Assembly: GCA_037954235.1 (NCBI GenBank)
Contig: JBBMOA010000021.1
Location: forward strand, 5,178,501-5,242,500
DNA: 64,000 nucleotides
DNA from: Aulostomus chinensis
Taxonomy: Eukaryota > Chordata > Actinopteri > Syngnathiformes > Aulostomidae
Direction of reading: 5' to 3'
Shown: one piece after another, positions 44,031 to 55,800 of the stretch
Layout: the number at the start of each line of letters is the position of its first letter
Position numbering within the stretch: position 1 is the stretch's first letter
The notes under the pieces: model-generated
What the model was told of the DNA's origin: nothing
Database searches by the model: none
The model's input: only the letters and a program-made list of their open reading frames with translations
Made by a program: the position numbers and the translations under genes

Positions 44031-45264
44031 ATTTTTAGGTCCTTATTAATGTCTCATAAAAGGCTTGTACAGTCAATATGATAACCCTGACAGCCACCTT
44101 TGACCTTCAAGTATGATAAACCACAAAACAGCTCTGGAATCTGAGAAATAAATTGCCTCAAGATGGAGAGATACAATCTTCTCTTCACTCAACTAGAAGA
44201 ACACTTGTTAAAGACCTCCACTTTATTGGACCAAAGCTGTCACATCTGATAAAAGTCACTGTAACTGAGTGGGCGACCCAGGGACAGCAGGGAGACCAGG
44301 AGATTGGTTGGTGTCAAACTCGTGTGACACTAAAATGCACCTTTCACGACTAGATGATCATTTCAGGCATGTGGAAAAAATCTCAAAAGACTTCAAAGCT
44401 TTAAAAGCAGCAGGCTCTCATTTTAAATAATCTGTTAAAAACAATCTGCAATCTGGCAGCAACATTTGCCAGACCACCTTGGACTTTAATGATGCAACCG
44501 AAAAACGAGCAAATGAAGACTTCCAGTGTGGAATCAGGAATGAACATATTAGCGTGTGCTGACAGATGAGTCTTAATTGTTACCTCTGGCAAATGGGACT
44601 TCACACAAGAGAACAAAAGCTCTCCTCCCAGCGCCTTGTTTGATGCAATGTGACGATGACCTTGCTGCAATGCACCCTCTGCAAGATCCTTAAGAGTTTA
44701 TCTTGACAGACTCCCAAAGACTGTCTCTCAGGTGTCGCACTGATAGACCAATTCATTTAACTCTGTCACGATCCGGGGCTTTAGAGGCTGCTGCTTGATG
44801 AATCCCTATTGTTCTTCTGCCTGTCTGGCTGTTTGCACTCCTCGAGGCGAGCTACATTACTGTTTCAATAGCCCTCAGACTATTACCACATGGAAAAAAA
44901 TGTGCTACTTTCAATGAGCATTGTCCTCGCAGTTCTATATGCAATTCTATGATGAATACTGAGTAAGTGACAGTGGACGGCTTGAGATCTTGGGTGCTTA
45001 TTAAATCATTTCTGATGTGGTACAGGACGTCTGCATGTACACTCAGCTGATTACACGCCATGTTTTTATCATCGTCTCTTTATATACGTTAATGACTTTA
45101 ATGCCAGTTAAACCCTCCTCCCCTTCCTCAGTTCAACATCCTTCATGTTTTATTAGAGTGAATGGTGTGACCAATCGGCTCTCATTATTCTAAAGAAAAT
45201 AGGTTGATATTTCAGGGATTATGTTCCCACCATCACCATCGTGCGTTTGTGCAGCTACAGGTAC

Positions 45265-45420
45265 TTAGCTTGGCGTAGCTTAGCGTACAGACTGGATCCA
45301 GTGAGAAACAACTAGCCTGCTTCTGTTCAAATCTAACAATATCTGCCTAACGCCTGACATTAAAGTAAATATTACATGACATTGTTTAGCTTTAATGTAA
45401 AGAAGTTTACAACTGCGCAC
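45265..45420 (+). repeat. Old teleost interspersed repeat fragment
   Basis: TTAGCTTGGCGTAGCTTAGC, TACAGACTGGATCCAGTGAG and AAACAACTAGCCTGCTTCTG resemble a common fish repeat with GCTTAGCTTAGCATAAAGAC and TGGAAACAG...AACAGCTAGCCTGGCTCTG. Confidence 0.5.
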
Positions 45421-48400
45421 TCTGTGGGAAGTAAAACCAGCAGCACAACGCGTTCTTCGTCCGTTAAAATCTCTTCGTCCAAAATGTATTTTCCAAAAGA
45501 AATCACGTTAATGATGAATGTCCTCACAGGATGAACATCAACAGGCTGGTTACTGCAGAAAACCTCCGCAAATTTCCAAATTCTTCTTTAAATGAACCGA
45601 CCACATATTGGAAATACCTTTTTTTTTTTGCCGGAAACTCAATACCAGCCCTTAATTTCCAAGCAAGATGACTTTGTGATCGATACATGGTGACAATTCA
45701 TTTATATTCATAGCATATATTTGCATTGGATCATACATGTGCATTGGGTTATGGGTGGAGTGCTGAGGACACACTTTGTCATCCCTGAATGTTCTCTTAA
45801 CAAAGCAGTTAGACCTCAGTAGAGTTCACGGATCCGTTGACAGGATTCCATGACGTCGAAAAGGAGCCGTTTAAGGACCCTCCCTTGATTTCCAGAGGCA
45901 GCTGTTGTGGCTCCTCCTGCATCTCATCATCATATCGTTCTTTGTCTGATTCCAGCATTAATAGGCCAGGCCAACTGTTTCCTGTCTCATATTCAATAAA
46001 TGATAACAGAGTGGTGCTCATTTAACTCCGAGCCAGAAAACAAATGTCCATTTTCAATGTCAAGCTATTTCTTCTAGGAATTACTGCATCAATAGTCTTC
46101 TACATCCTCTATCAGAGGATTCATGCAGGAGACATGAGCCAACAGGAATAATTTAATGTATGCTGAAAGGTCAGCAGAAGGGGGTTTACTCAGCTTTATT
46201 CAGTCTTTTACACAACTAAGGAATCAGTTGTTTTTTCCATGTTACAACAAAGGAGGTATTTTATAACCACTGCACTAAAATATAGTTGTACCTTCAGTGA
46301 AACACGAGCTGATTTCACCATTTGAGAGGCAGGTTTGATATTCAGCATTAGTGCAGATATTTTGCACGCTTGCGTTTTTGAACTAAATAATTAGACTAGA
46401 GAGATTTTCCCCACTCCCACACATGGCAGCTGTGCATTTTAGAGGCTCTATACGATGGCCAGAGGTGTTTAAATCCAATATCCACAATCGATATGATGGT
46501 GATAAACTTAGCACAACATTGTTTAAAGGGAAGGGTTAGTGAGATAACATATCTAAAGCCTTGTCTTTTCTCTGGGCAATTGTAGATATTTCACTTTAAC
46601 ACGCTAATTTGTCTTAATGAGGATTATTTTTGAGAAATTCTCAGAGAACACAGTAACTTCCTTTGTCGTCAGCCTTCCTTGTAATTCATCAGAAAACCAC
46701 CACAAGTGTGTATCTGGCTGTGCCCACATTGCCAGGCTGGGAGCTTGTCTCGCCTGGTTCCACGGTGAGCATGCGGGTGTTAGATGAGCCATTGATCCTT
46801 CCCAGCAGGCTTTTCCAGCAGGCGATTCCTTCACTCACGCAACCCCTCCCCCACACCATTGACTTTCTGCCATGACGTTCCGCTGTCACGGCAGGACCTG
46901 ACATTTAATGATCCTCTGATGGAGTAACGTCACATTTATCACTTGCCAGCAGACGTGACAGGGCAGAATCTGAGATGCGAGCACAGGACGAGGCAAAAAC
47001 AACAAAAAAGTTAGAAAGAGGGTAGACGGAGGGAGCAATTCAGGATAAGTCTTCTTCAGGCTCCTAAACGAGGGGCCGACTTAACCTGGACAGTCATGAA
47101 CTGCATTTTTTTGTGCTCCTGACATCACATCAAGTGCATTTGAAATTCGACCATTTTAAAATGTGATGAGATTTTTTAGGTTTGCTTTGACAGCTCCGGA
47201 CCGAGCATGAAAGCATTTACAGGTTGAGTCTCACCTAACCACTGTCTGTGTGAACAGTAAAAGATGGTATACTCAATAATTGATACGTCAAACTCTTTTT
47301 TAGGAAGATACCTGTTCAACAAGAACAAGGGCGATGAAGAAGACAACAAAGATAGTGGTACGGTCCGAGCTAGGCAGTAGTATCGAGCTGAGCTGAACAG
47401 ATTCTGGACTGCAACACAACAGTCCCGCTTCCTCCAGGTTGTACACGCATCAGGCCTTTTGGACCTTTCAACTTTTGACCTTCTGGTTGTCTGATGGTAC
47501 TGTGTGTTGGTACGAGGTCATCTTTATACCGTAACTACAGATGTGGCTTCGTGACTGACTAAAGCGATTTCACATTTTTAAAGTCCTAATTTGATGATTT
47601 CTGTGCAGCCTGAATTGGTCGACGCTCATTCGCATCTGCAGAGGTTTATTGTATCAGTCTGACTAAAACCTGGCCGTTAGGATGTAAACACGCGTTAGTT
47701 AAACTGAAATTGTACTTTTCGATGTCGGACTAACAGATCCAGATGATGTTTGTGGACTGATTGACTCGAACTATGAATTTTACTCAACCAGCCAACAGTC
47801 GAGGAATGTCCTGGTATCCAGTACCTTTTATTGTGTCAGAGGTAGTTCAGCTTGCAATCACAGGAGAGCCCTGATCCCATTTACACAGGACACCTTGCTC
47901 AAGGGCACCTCAGTGATGGCAGAGCGCTGCTTCTTAAGAGTAAGCACTGCTTTTTTTCGCCTAGATTAACCCTGCTGGTCCTGGGGTTTAAGACACACCG
48001 ATTGTGAGTAAGCAACCCAAAAGGTCAGTTGGGAGACAGTCTGATTGGAACCAGCAGTACAGAGGCGCCAGCTACGGTTCTTGGTGGTGGACATAATCCA
48101 TAAATCAGTTCTTGCCTGTTTCTTGTACACCTGGACAACGACAGAAGTGCAATTAAAAGGTCTAATTAAACTTCATCAGCAGCTAAAACTGGAGCAACTG
48201 TGCACATAAACCTGCTGACAGGCCATCCTGCCACGCAGGGGGCGCGGTAACCATCAGTGATTGGTCATGCAGACTTGCCATGTCTTCAACAGGATAACCT
48301 GCTATAGCAGTCCCTTAAACGATTCGGTCCAAATGCTTTATTTGTCAATTTTCACCCAAACACGATCCCAGATCCCTGCCCTGCAGTATCAGAAATGCAA

Positions 48401-49189
48401 GTCTTATATTTCGGAAGTAAATTACATACTATTTGGTGAATGGGGGGGCGGAAAAAAATCCCAAGTGTTTTCGCCTCAAGCAAAATTTCTGACTTACATC
48501 TTAAAGAGAAAATCTGCACTGTAAGTTAAAAAACTGACTCTAAGGTCGAATAATTATGTGTCCCTCCATGTGGCATATAGCTGCATCCAAAAAAAAAAAC
48601 CCTGCCTGACTAATTTTGACCGGCAAATTAGAAGCACAGGAAGCAAAAAAAAAAAAAAAAAGCAAAACAATGTCGGAGGACACTGAAAGAGATGTGTTAA
48701 TTTACAAAAGGCTTGAGGAAGAGTTAATTAAGCAAGCTGCAGGAACAGGAGAAAGTGCTGAGTTCTGGAGACACAAAATATTTATTCATCAGCCCATTAA
48801 TGTTTAATTCCCTTTTTTCCTATTTTTAAACGGAGGCAGAATGGAGGAAAGCTTTGAACATTTGACCTTATATGTAAAAGTGTAGGGTGAGTCTGAGGGG
48901 CCTCAGGGACCGTCTTTAATCATTACAGAGGAGGCGGCGAGAAAAAAAGAAAAGAAAAGTACTCAATGCACTATTGGAGCACATATTATTCAAATCAGAT
49001 GATTGAAGCTTTTTAAATTTGACTGCTATCTTTTTGTTTTCTATAATTATAACCGCACTCAGATATTCAAGCATTTTCAAGAAAAAAAAAAAGAAAAATG
49101 ATGTGACAATTTGAGCCGTCGTTCTCAAGGATCCATAATTTCTCAAGACAAATGAATACCTGACAGGACACTGACAGATCAAGCCCATT

Positions 49190-49560
49190 GGAATTCTGCA
49201 CCAAATATCCGCCGTGTCATATAAAACACTGTGGGCCCTTCAATCCTGGGCGTCTGCTGAAAGGATGGGGCCGGGGCTGAGGAGGAAACAGTCGTCTGCT
49301 TGATTTGTCTGCAGCCTAATTATATGGCAACAAACGAGTTGCCCATCATGAGAATATATTGTCTGGTTTTATCTCAGGAACTCATCAAGTCAACCCAATT
49401 AAAAGCTGCAATGCGAAAGACATCGGCAGTGAACAGGGCTCTCATTCAGTTAATTCATGATTGCCAATTAAAATAGAATAGCGTGCAAAGTTGTAAAGCT
49501 GTCAGGAGGGCCAAGCTAAATTACCCTTTTCCACTTTGAATGATGGATGCGTTCTGTGGT
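49190..49560. promoter_or_regulatory. Candidate conserved non-coding block
   Basis: Complex sequence dense in ATTA cores: GCCTAATTATATGG, CCCAATTAAAAGC, CAGTTAATTCATGATTGCC and CCAATTAAAATAG, with no recognised repeat. Compositional evidence only. Confidence 0.22.
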
Positions 49561-50317
49561 CTCCATTATCTTATTTATTCTCTGGGCAGGACGGATGGAG
49601 GGACAAAAAGACTGTGTCACTAATGTAGAAGGTTTCGAACAGATCTACCCAAGGAACATTATTTTGCTTTTCCAGCAAAACACTTAATTAAATCATTTAC
49701 AGTATCCTCCATCCAGGCAGACGGTGCAATTTTCTCTCTGAATCACTTAAGACAATGAAATCAACACACTGCAGATTTTGCTGTAAGCCAGCACTGATAT
49801 CGATATCCATCTGTCTGATTGAGCAAATACATTTTACACAAACAGTAGTGTCAAAATTCCCTCTATGTGTCAACACAGCACTTTAAATGCCATTTAAATG
49901 TGTCTACAACAGTTAAAGCGAAGGCATCTTATCCCGGTTGTGTCTTCTGCACCATTAGCCGCCGTTGCCATACTATTGATGGCCTAATTAAAATGTGTCA
50001 GGCTGAAATATGTCACTTTTTTTTTTTAAAGCCTGAAATTGATCGCTCACATTAATTTTCACTTTCTCAGAGAGACCTTTAATATCACTCACCAAATGCT
50101 GGGCTTGTGTCTACAGCAGAGGCCCCCCCCCCCCCCCCCCCCCCCACTGCACTCCTCCTTGAACAATATGTCAAGCAGCTTTGACAACACTCGGGTCTCA
50201 GCGAAGGCGGCTGAGCGTTCATCAGAGCAAAGCTCAAACTCAAAGTCATAGGTTTTAAATATCCATGAGAAAATGACAATGTTATAATAACTCATTTAAT
50301 ATAATGATGGAGGCTTC

Positions 50318-50382
50318 TGCGTGTGTGTGTGTGTGTGTGTGTGCGCGCACACACGTGTGTGTGTGTGTGTGTGTGTGTGTAT
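50318..50382. repeat. 65-bp perfect alternating purine-pyrimidine tract
   Basis: (GT)n then GCGCGC, ACACAC, (GT)n, with no break in purine-pyrimidine alternation. It includes an 18-bp self-complementary centre GTGTGTGCGCGCACACAC. Such DNA is a strong left-handed (Z) DNA former. Confidence 0.95.
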
Positions 50383-53300
50383 CTAACCCAAATAAAGACC
50401 CAAGGATGTGATTTTTGACATCATATGACCTCCACTTCTAGCACGCCAGAGCAGAAATGGGACTCATTTTCAGCCCAGGAGTTTTTACCTCAGAGGAGCC
50501 CACAGTGTGTGCACTAAAAATTTTGCTGCACGCATTTATGCATGAGAGTATAATTATAGCTTTAATATACCAGTCTGCTATATTCTTCTCTACAACCTTG
50601 CTATTCATGGTGTAATTTTCTCAAACATCTCCAATCCAGTGCAAATAAGTTTACTTTCACAACTTTAGCTCATTTTCCCAAATATGGAAATATAGAAGTG
50701 CACACATGTATGTGCTGCTGTATATTTGTATATATGTAGTTAGTGGCCTTTATTGTCTCATTCGCACATACTGATGGTGCCAACTTGCTTATAAAGGATC
50801 AAAGGATCAATGTCTTGCTCAAGTACACTTGGATACCAGTTAACAAATGGGAACAAGTTAATCACAATCGTGAAATCCTACTACAACGTTGTATGTATTT
50901 GAAGGGGGATAAAACGCGTACGGGTGTGGGATTCAGTAAATGGATACTTAGGAACTAGTTGGAGGAAACAGTTTTTTTTTAACTTTATGAAGAACATCTC
51001 AGCTCTGTAGATTTCTACATGAGAATCTCATAGTTTGCGTAATTCAGCGGTCTGAGGGAGTTCTCAGCGTCGACATTCGTTGTGCTTTGTCGTGTCCAGC
51101 GTGTGTGTCTACGTCCCTGACAAGCGACTCTTCCGCTTGGCTCGCTCAACCTCCAGCTCCGCTGTGCTTCAAGACTGTTTGAAATGTCCGATTATTTCAC
51201 AGCATGCTGTCACAGGGACGCTGTGATGACCTTCTGTATAATGTGGCTACATGGGGCGGCGGGGGGGACGCTATGCTTCTCATGCCTTTTGTCAAACATA
51301 CACACTTTATGGAGGACGTAGCAGTCAACCTCATGTGACTAATTACCATTCTACATCATATTTTCTCAAAGTTCAACTTCCATATTCGACTGAGTCTGAT
51401 TCGACTGAAACGATCCATTCCTTTACACCTGGGCTATGCTCAGCCAGCCTCCAGTTATTTTTGATTTAAGAAAAAAAAAAGATCCTAGCGCTCTGTGAAA
51501 CAACTGCTTGCTTGGTTATCTTATATTCTCTTATATCTGAGAATCAAGTTGGTCAAGAATCTCTTTCTTTTTCAAATAATGACCAAATAAAGACCGTTAA
51601 AGAGTAATTTTGTTCCCAGGCGATGCCTGGTGCTCCCAACCTGTCCTCCCCAGGGAATCAAGCAGATGGGTTGAATGGACTGAAAACATCCTATGATTTT
51701 TTAACCGGGGACTTATGCCAACTAGTGATTGTATCAATTATGCCCGCAAGAAAGTAGGAAATCCCTGATGTTAATACAATGAGAGAGAAATCTGTATATG
51801 GAGGTGGAGGGAGCAGTGGATGGACTGGGAGCTGCTATGTTGCGAGTGGCTTTTGATAGTTTAATTGGATTTTGCAGAGATGTTGATGTGGGGTGGGGGG
51901 GGGGGATATTGTCATTGGTGAATGTTGGCCTTCCATTTCTATCAAAACAATGCTCAATTTGCTTTTGAATTCATCTTTGCCAATTGTTTTTGTCTGTAAA
52001 CTTAACCAGAACATGCAAAAGAGGCATCATATCAGAGGGTCAGAACAAACAACGTACAGTCTGGATACAGTAGATACAGACTAGCTGGGTATTCCTGCTC
52101 GTCACACACACACAATCTCCCCTTCCCTCCTTGTCTGCTGTAGTGTTTTGCTCTTTTCTGGGTTGCCCAGCTCTTAGCCTTCTCCCTCTTGGGATTTTCT
52201 TTTTGTGAAAGCAAAACAAGCTCCAGATCCAGAAGTGTCACCGCGTTGAGGTTTCCCCTGAAACAGCCAGGGAGAAAGTGATGGTTTCCATTTGGTCTCC
52301 AGTACCCAGCCAAGACTTTTCTCTCTCAGGAGACATGCCACACAGGTCAGGCTCTTTGTAACAGATTAAAAGAGAGTGTCACTAATGTCACCCAGCCAGG
52401 GAATCAATGGCATAGCATAGGAAATGAAAGCTGTGACGGACATGGACGACCACATCAGGTCCTGTCACTGCGGGTCTGCTCGGAGAATTCTCTTCATGCT
52501 GGCAGCTGCCAGGACCTGAGGGGGGCCCTGTCAGCCGGAGCCTGGCTGCTGCACACACCAGAACCACAGAAAACCCAAGGGGGCCTTTTTCAAAAAGGCT
52601 TACAGTGCTTCAGACACTCAGACCATCGGCTCAATCAATGTCTGCCACCCTGGACTGAGCTCTGCTGCCTCACTATTGGGGAACTTTTCTCATTTGAAAC
52701 ATGAAAGTTTGAAATAGAATGAAAAGGGAAACAGTGGACAGACAGTGATGTGAATTACTAGACGTTTACTTATATTATGTTTTAACCTTTTTATCTTTTT
52801 ACTTTTATTTTCGTTTGTCTGTTTCTATGTGCATGGAATCTCACTGAAAAATTATGTTACTTACTGCCCATAATGAGGGTTCAAGTGTATCCGAGTGTTA
52901 CCCCAACCTCCCTGTCAAACCCTCTGATCGTCCATGGTACACAGTGGAAATTACAATTCTAACAGTAGCAGATTCATTACAGTAGAAGTGTACATCAACA
53001 CCGGGCCCTTGTGTTTAGATGGATGTCGACAAAAACAGGTTGCATTTGAATTTCTAATCAGAGGCAGTTGATTTTTCTGGCTGAAGTAATTTGTCAGCTC
53101 TAGCTAAGAAGCAAAGGAAGCAAGTGTTTGCTCCACAACATGACAGTGCCTCCAATGGACTTTTTTCCCCCAATGTTTCCAGCTGACATACACAAGCATT
53201 TATAAAAGGGTGTTTTGGCTACATACATGACACACGACATGTTACAGCTGTACATGAGAACAGTGAGAATCCCTTTCCTGGCAGATGTGGCTTTTTGTTG

Positions 53301-54109
53301 TTGTTGTTGTTGTTTTTAACATGTGGAGAAAAAGCTTCAGTCCTGTCAGAGACCCTCTAGTAAGACTTAATTTATTCAACTTCAAAAGTACAAGGAGGCC
53401 ACATGTATAAGAACACAGCATCATTAAAAAAAAAAAACCTATTCATAAATTTTCTTCCCAACAGCCAAAAAAGGTCTCTAAGTGTCACTGATGGTACTAA
53501 TAGTGATGGATCATAGGTCCCAAATACCCTCAAGATGATTTCCAGATGCTGAAAAGTTCTTCAATAAAAGTAAAAAAAAAAAGTGAGAAGTACTGCAAAT
53601 AGCTGTATCCACTTAAGGTTTGTAAACAGTCCTCAGGATCTGCAGTTTGATCCAGGTCGCCTCCAAACGATAACTACTTGTTCCTTGTTTCCTCTAAATT
53701 TCCTGTTTCTGAGATATTCTGTTAAATAAACAGACAGATGTGAATTTAGCAGCAGGGAAATAGCTGTTGGGGGGAAAGTGTTACTCCTCTTTGGACTCAA
53801 TAAAACTTTGGGAGATATGGCTCAAGAGAGTGGTTATGGATTGGGCCCATTATTTGTGCAACGCTCCTGAATGTTAGATATAAGTCTATTTTAAGACTCT
53901 TTACTTCAATGAATTAGCAATACCTTATCAAGCCACCTGGTTTGTAATAAATAAATCTTCAACTTTGGGTTTTTTTGGTGGTCAAACCGAAACATGAATG
54001 TCGACATCTTAACAATTTCTTAGGTTGCCTTTAACTCCTGGTGAACGTTTGTATGACATCTGGAGAGAAAAATAAAACACCCTTAAAGGCGATCCAAAGA
54101 TATGGTGTT

Positions 54110-55800
54110 CATGGGAGATAGCAGTGACCTTTGATCACCAAAACCTTTTCATTTTATTCTTGCATCCCAGTGGATGTTTGTGGCAAATTTGGAGAAATTC
54201 CATCAAAGCGTTCCAGAGATATTGCCTGACTGATAAATGGATTGAATGGACGGTCCTACGCATGGACAGACAGAGGTACGGATGATTGTGCGTATGGACT
54301 AACAGAAGTATGGACGGTCCTACGCATGGACAGACAGAGGTACGGATGATTGTTTGTACGCACAGACAGAGGTGCGGATGATTGTTTGTACGGACAGACA
54401 GAGGTGCGGATGATTGTTTGTACGGACAGACAGAGGTGCGGATGATTGTTTGTACGGACAGACAGAGGTGCGGATGATTGTTTGTACGGACAGACTGAGG
54501 TACGGATGATTATTTGTATGGACAGACAGAGGTGCGGATGATTGTTTGTACGGACAGACAGAGGTACGGATGATGGTGCGTATGGACAGACTGAGGTACG
54601 GATGATTGTTTGTACGCACAGACAGAGGTACGGATGATGGTGCGTACGGACAGACAGAGGTGCGGATGATTGTTTGTACGCACAGACAGAGGTGAGGATG
54701 ATTGTTTGTACGGACAGACAGAGGTGCGGATGATTGTTTGTACGGACAGACAGAGGTGCGGATGATTGTTTGTACGGACAGACAGAGGTGCGGATGATTG
54801 TTTGTACGGACAGACTGAGGTGCGGATGATCGTTTGTACGCACAGACTGAGGTGCGGATGATCGTTTGTACGCACAGACTGAGGTGCGGATGATTGTTTG
54901 TACGCACAGACTGAGGTGCGGATGATCGTTTGTACGCACAGACTGAGGTGCGGATGATCGTTTGTACGCACAGACTGAGGTGCGGATGATTGTTTGTACG
55001 CACAGACTGAGGTGCGGATGATCGTTTGTACGCACAGACTGAGGTGCGGATGATTGTTTGTACGCACAGACTGAGGTACGGATGATCGTTTGTACGCACA
55101 GACAGAGGTGTGGATGATTGTTTGTACGCACAGACTGAGGTGTGGATGATTGTTTGTACGCACAGACTGAGGTACGGATGATTGTTTGTACGCACAGACA
55201 GAGGTGTGGATGATTGTTTGTACGCACAGACTGAGGTGTGGATGATTGTTTGTACGCACAGACTGAGGTACGGATGATCGTTTGTACGCACAGACAGAGG
55301 TGCGGATGATCGTTTGTACGCACAGACTGAGGTGCGGATGATCGTTTGTACGGACAGACTGAGGTACGGATGATCGTTTGTACGCACAGACTGAGGTGCG
55401 GATGATCGTTTGTACGCACAGACTGAGGTACGGATGATCGTTTGTACGCACAGACAGAGGTGCGGATGATCGTTTGTACGCACAGACAGAGGTGCGGATG
55501 ATCGTTTGTACGCACAGACTGAGGTGCGGATGATTGTTTGTACGCACAGACTGAGGTGCGGATGATTGTTTGTACGCACAGACAGAGGTGCAGATGATTG
55601 TTTGTACGCACAGACAGAGGTGCGGATGATTGTTTGTACGCACAGACTGAGGTGCGGATGATTGTTTGTACGCACAGACTGAGGTGCGGATGATTGTTTG
55701 TACGCACAGACAGAGGTGTGAATGAACTGGCAACCTGAAATCATAATGCTTCCAGCCGCCGGCTTTTGTTGGCATAGAGGCATAAAAAGGTCGATATTGT
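54110..55800 (-). repeat. Fish interspersed repeat (minus) interrupted by a minisatellite
   Basis: Reading the minus strand, 55800-55713 has GCCTCTATGCCAACAAAAGC, GGAAGCATTATGATTTCAGG and TTGCCAGTTC; 54240-54110 has CAATATCTCTGGAACGCTTT, TCCAAATTTGCCACAAACAT and CCACTGGGATGCAAG. These are the two halves of the element seen unexpanded at 43230-44030, in the same order, separated by the 32-bp array. Confidence 0.7.
54241..55712. repeat. Minisatellite: 46 units of 32 bp
   Basis: Units such as GAGGTGCGGATGATTGTTTG followed by TACGCACAGACT. The span of 1472 bases is exactly 46 x 32, and checked unit starts (54273, 54849, 55105, 55201, 55681) all fall on the same register, so there is no net insertion or deletion. 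A partial unit follows at 55713. Variation is at a few sites: GTGCGG/GTACGG/GTGTGG, ATTG/ATCG, ACGGACA/ACGCACA and GACAG/GACTG. Left units mostly carry ACGGACA, right units ACGCACA. Because 32 is not a multiple of 3 and the unit lacks stops, all three minus frames stay open. Confidence 0.98.

Larger units (their letters stand above)
44031..54109. other. Long intergenic stretch, no gene recognised
   Basis: Ten kilobases without a recognisable exon or RNA. It contains an old repeat at 45265-45420, a C23 tract at 50123-50145 (frames across it give poly-Pro or poly-Gly), an alternating purine-pyrimidine tract at 50318-50382, and a candidate conserved block at 49190-49560. Confidence 0.55.

Noticed and set aside
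50085..50295. Poly-Gly / poly-Pro ORFs
   Set aside because: They are translations of a C23 homopolymer.
54241..55712. The 32-bp array as a CRISPR array
   Set aside because: Units are directly head to tail without unique spacers, and the DNA is vertebrate.
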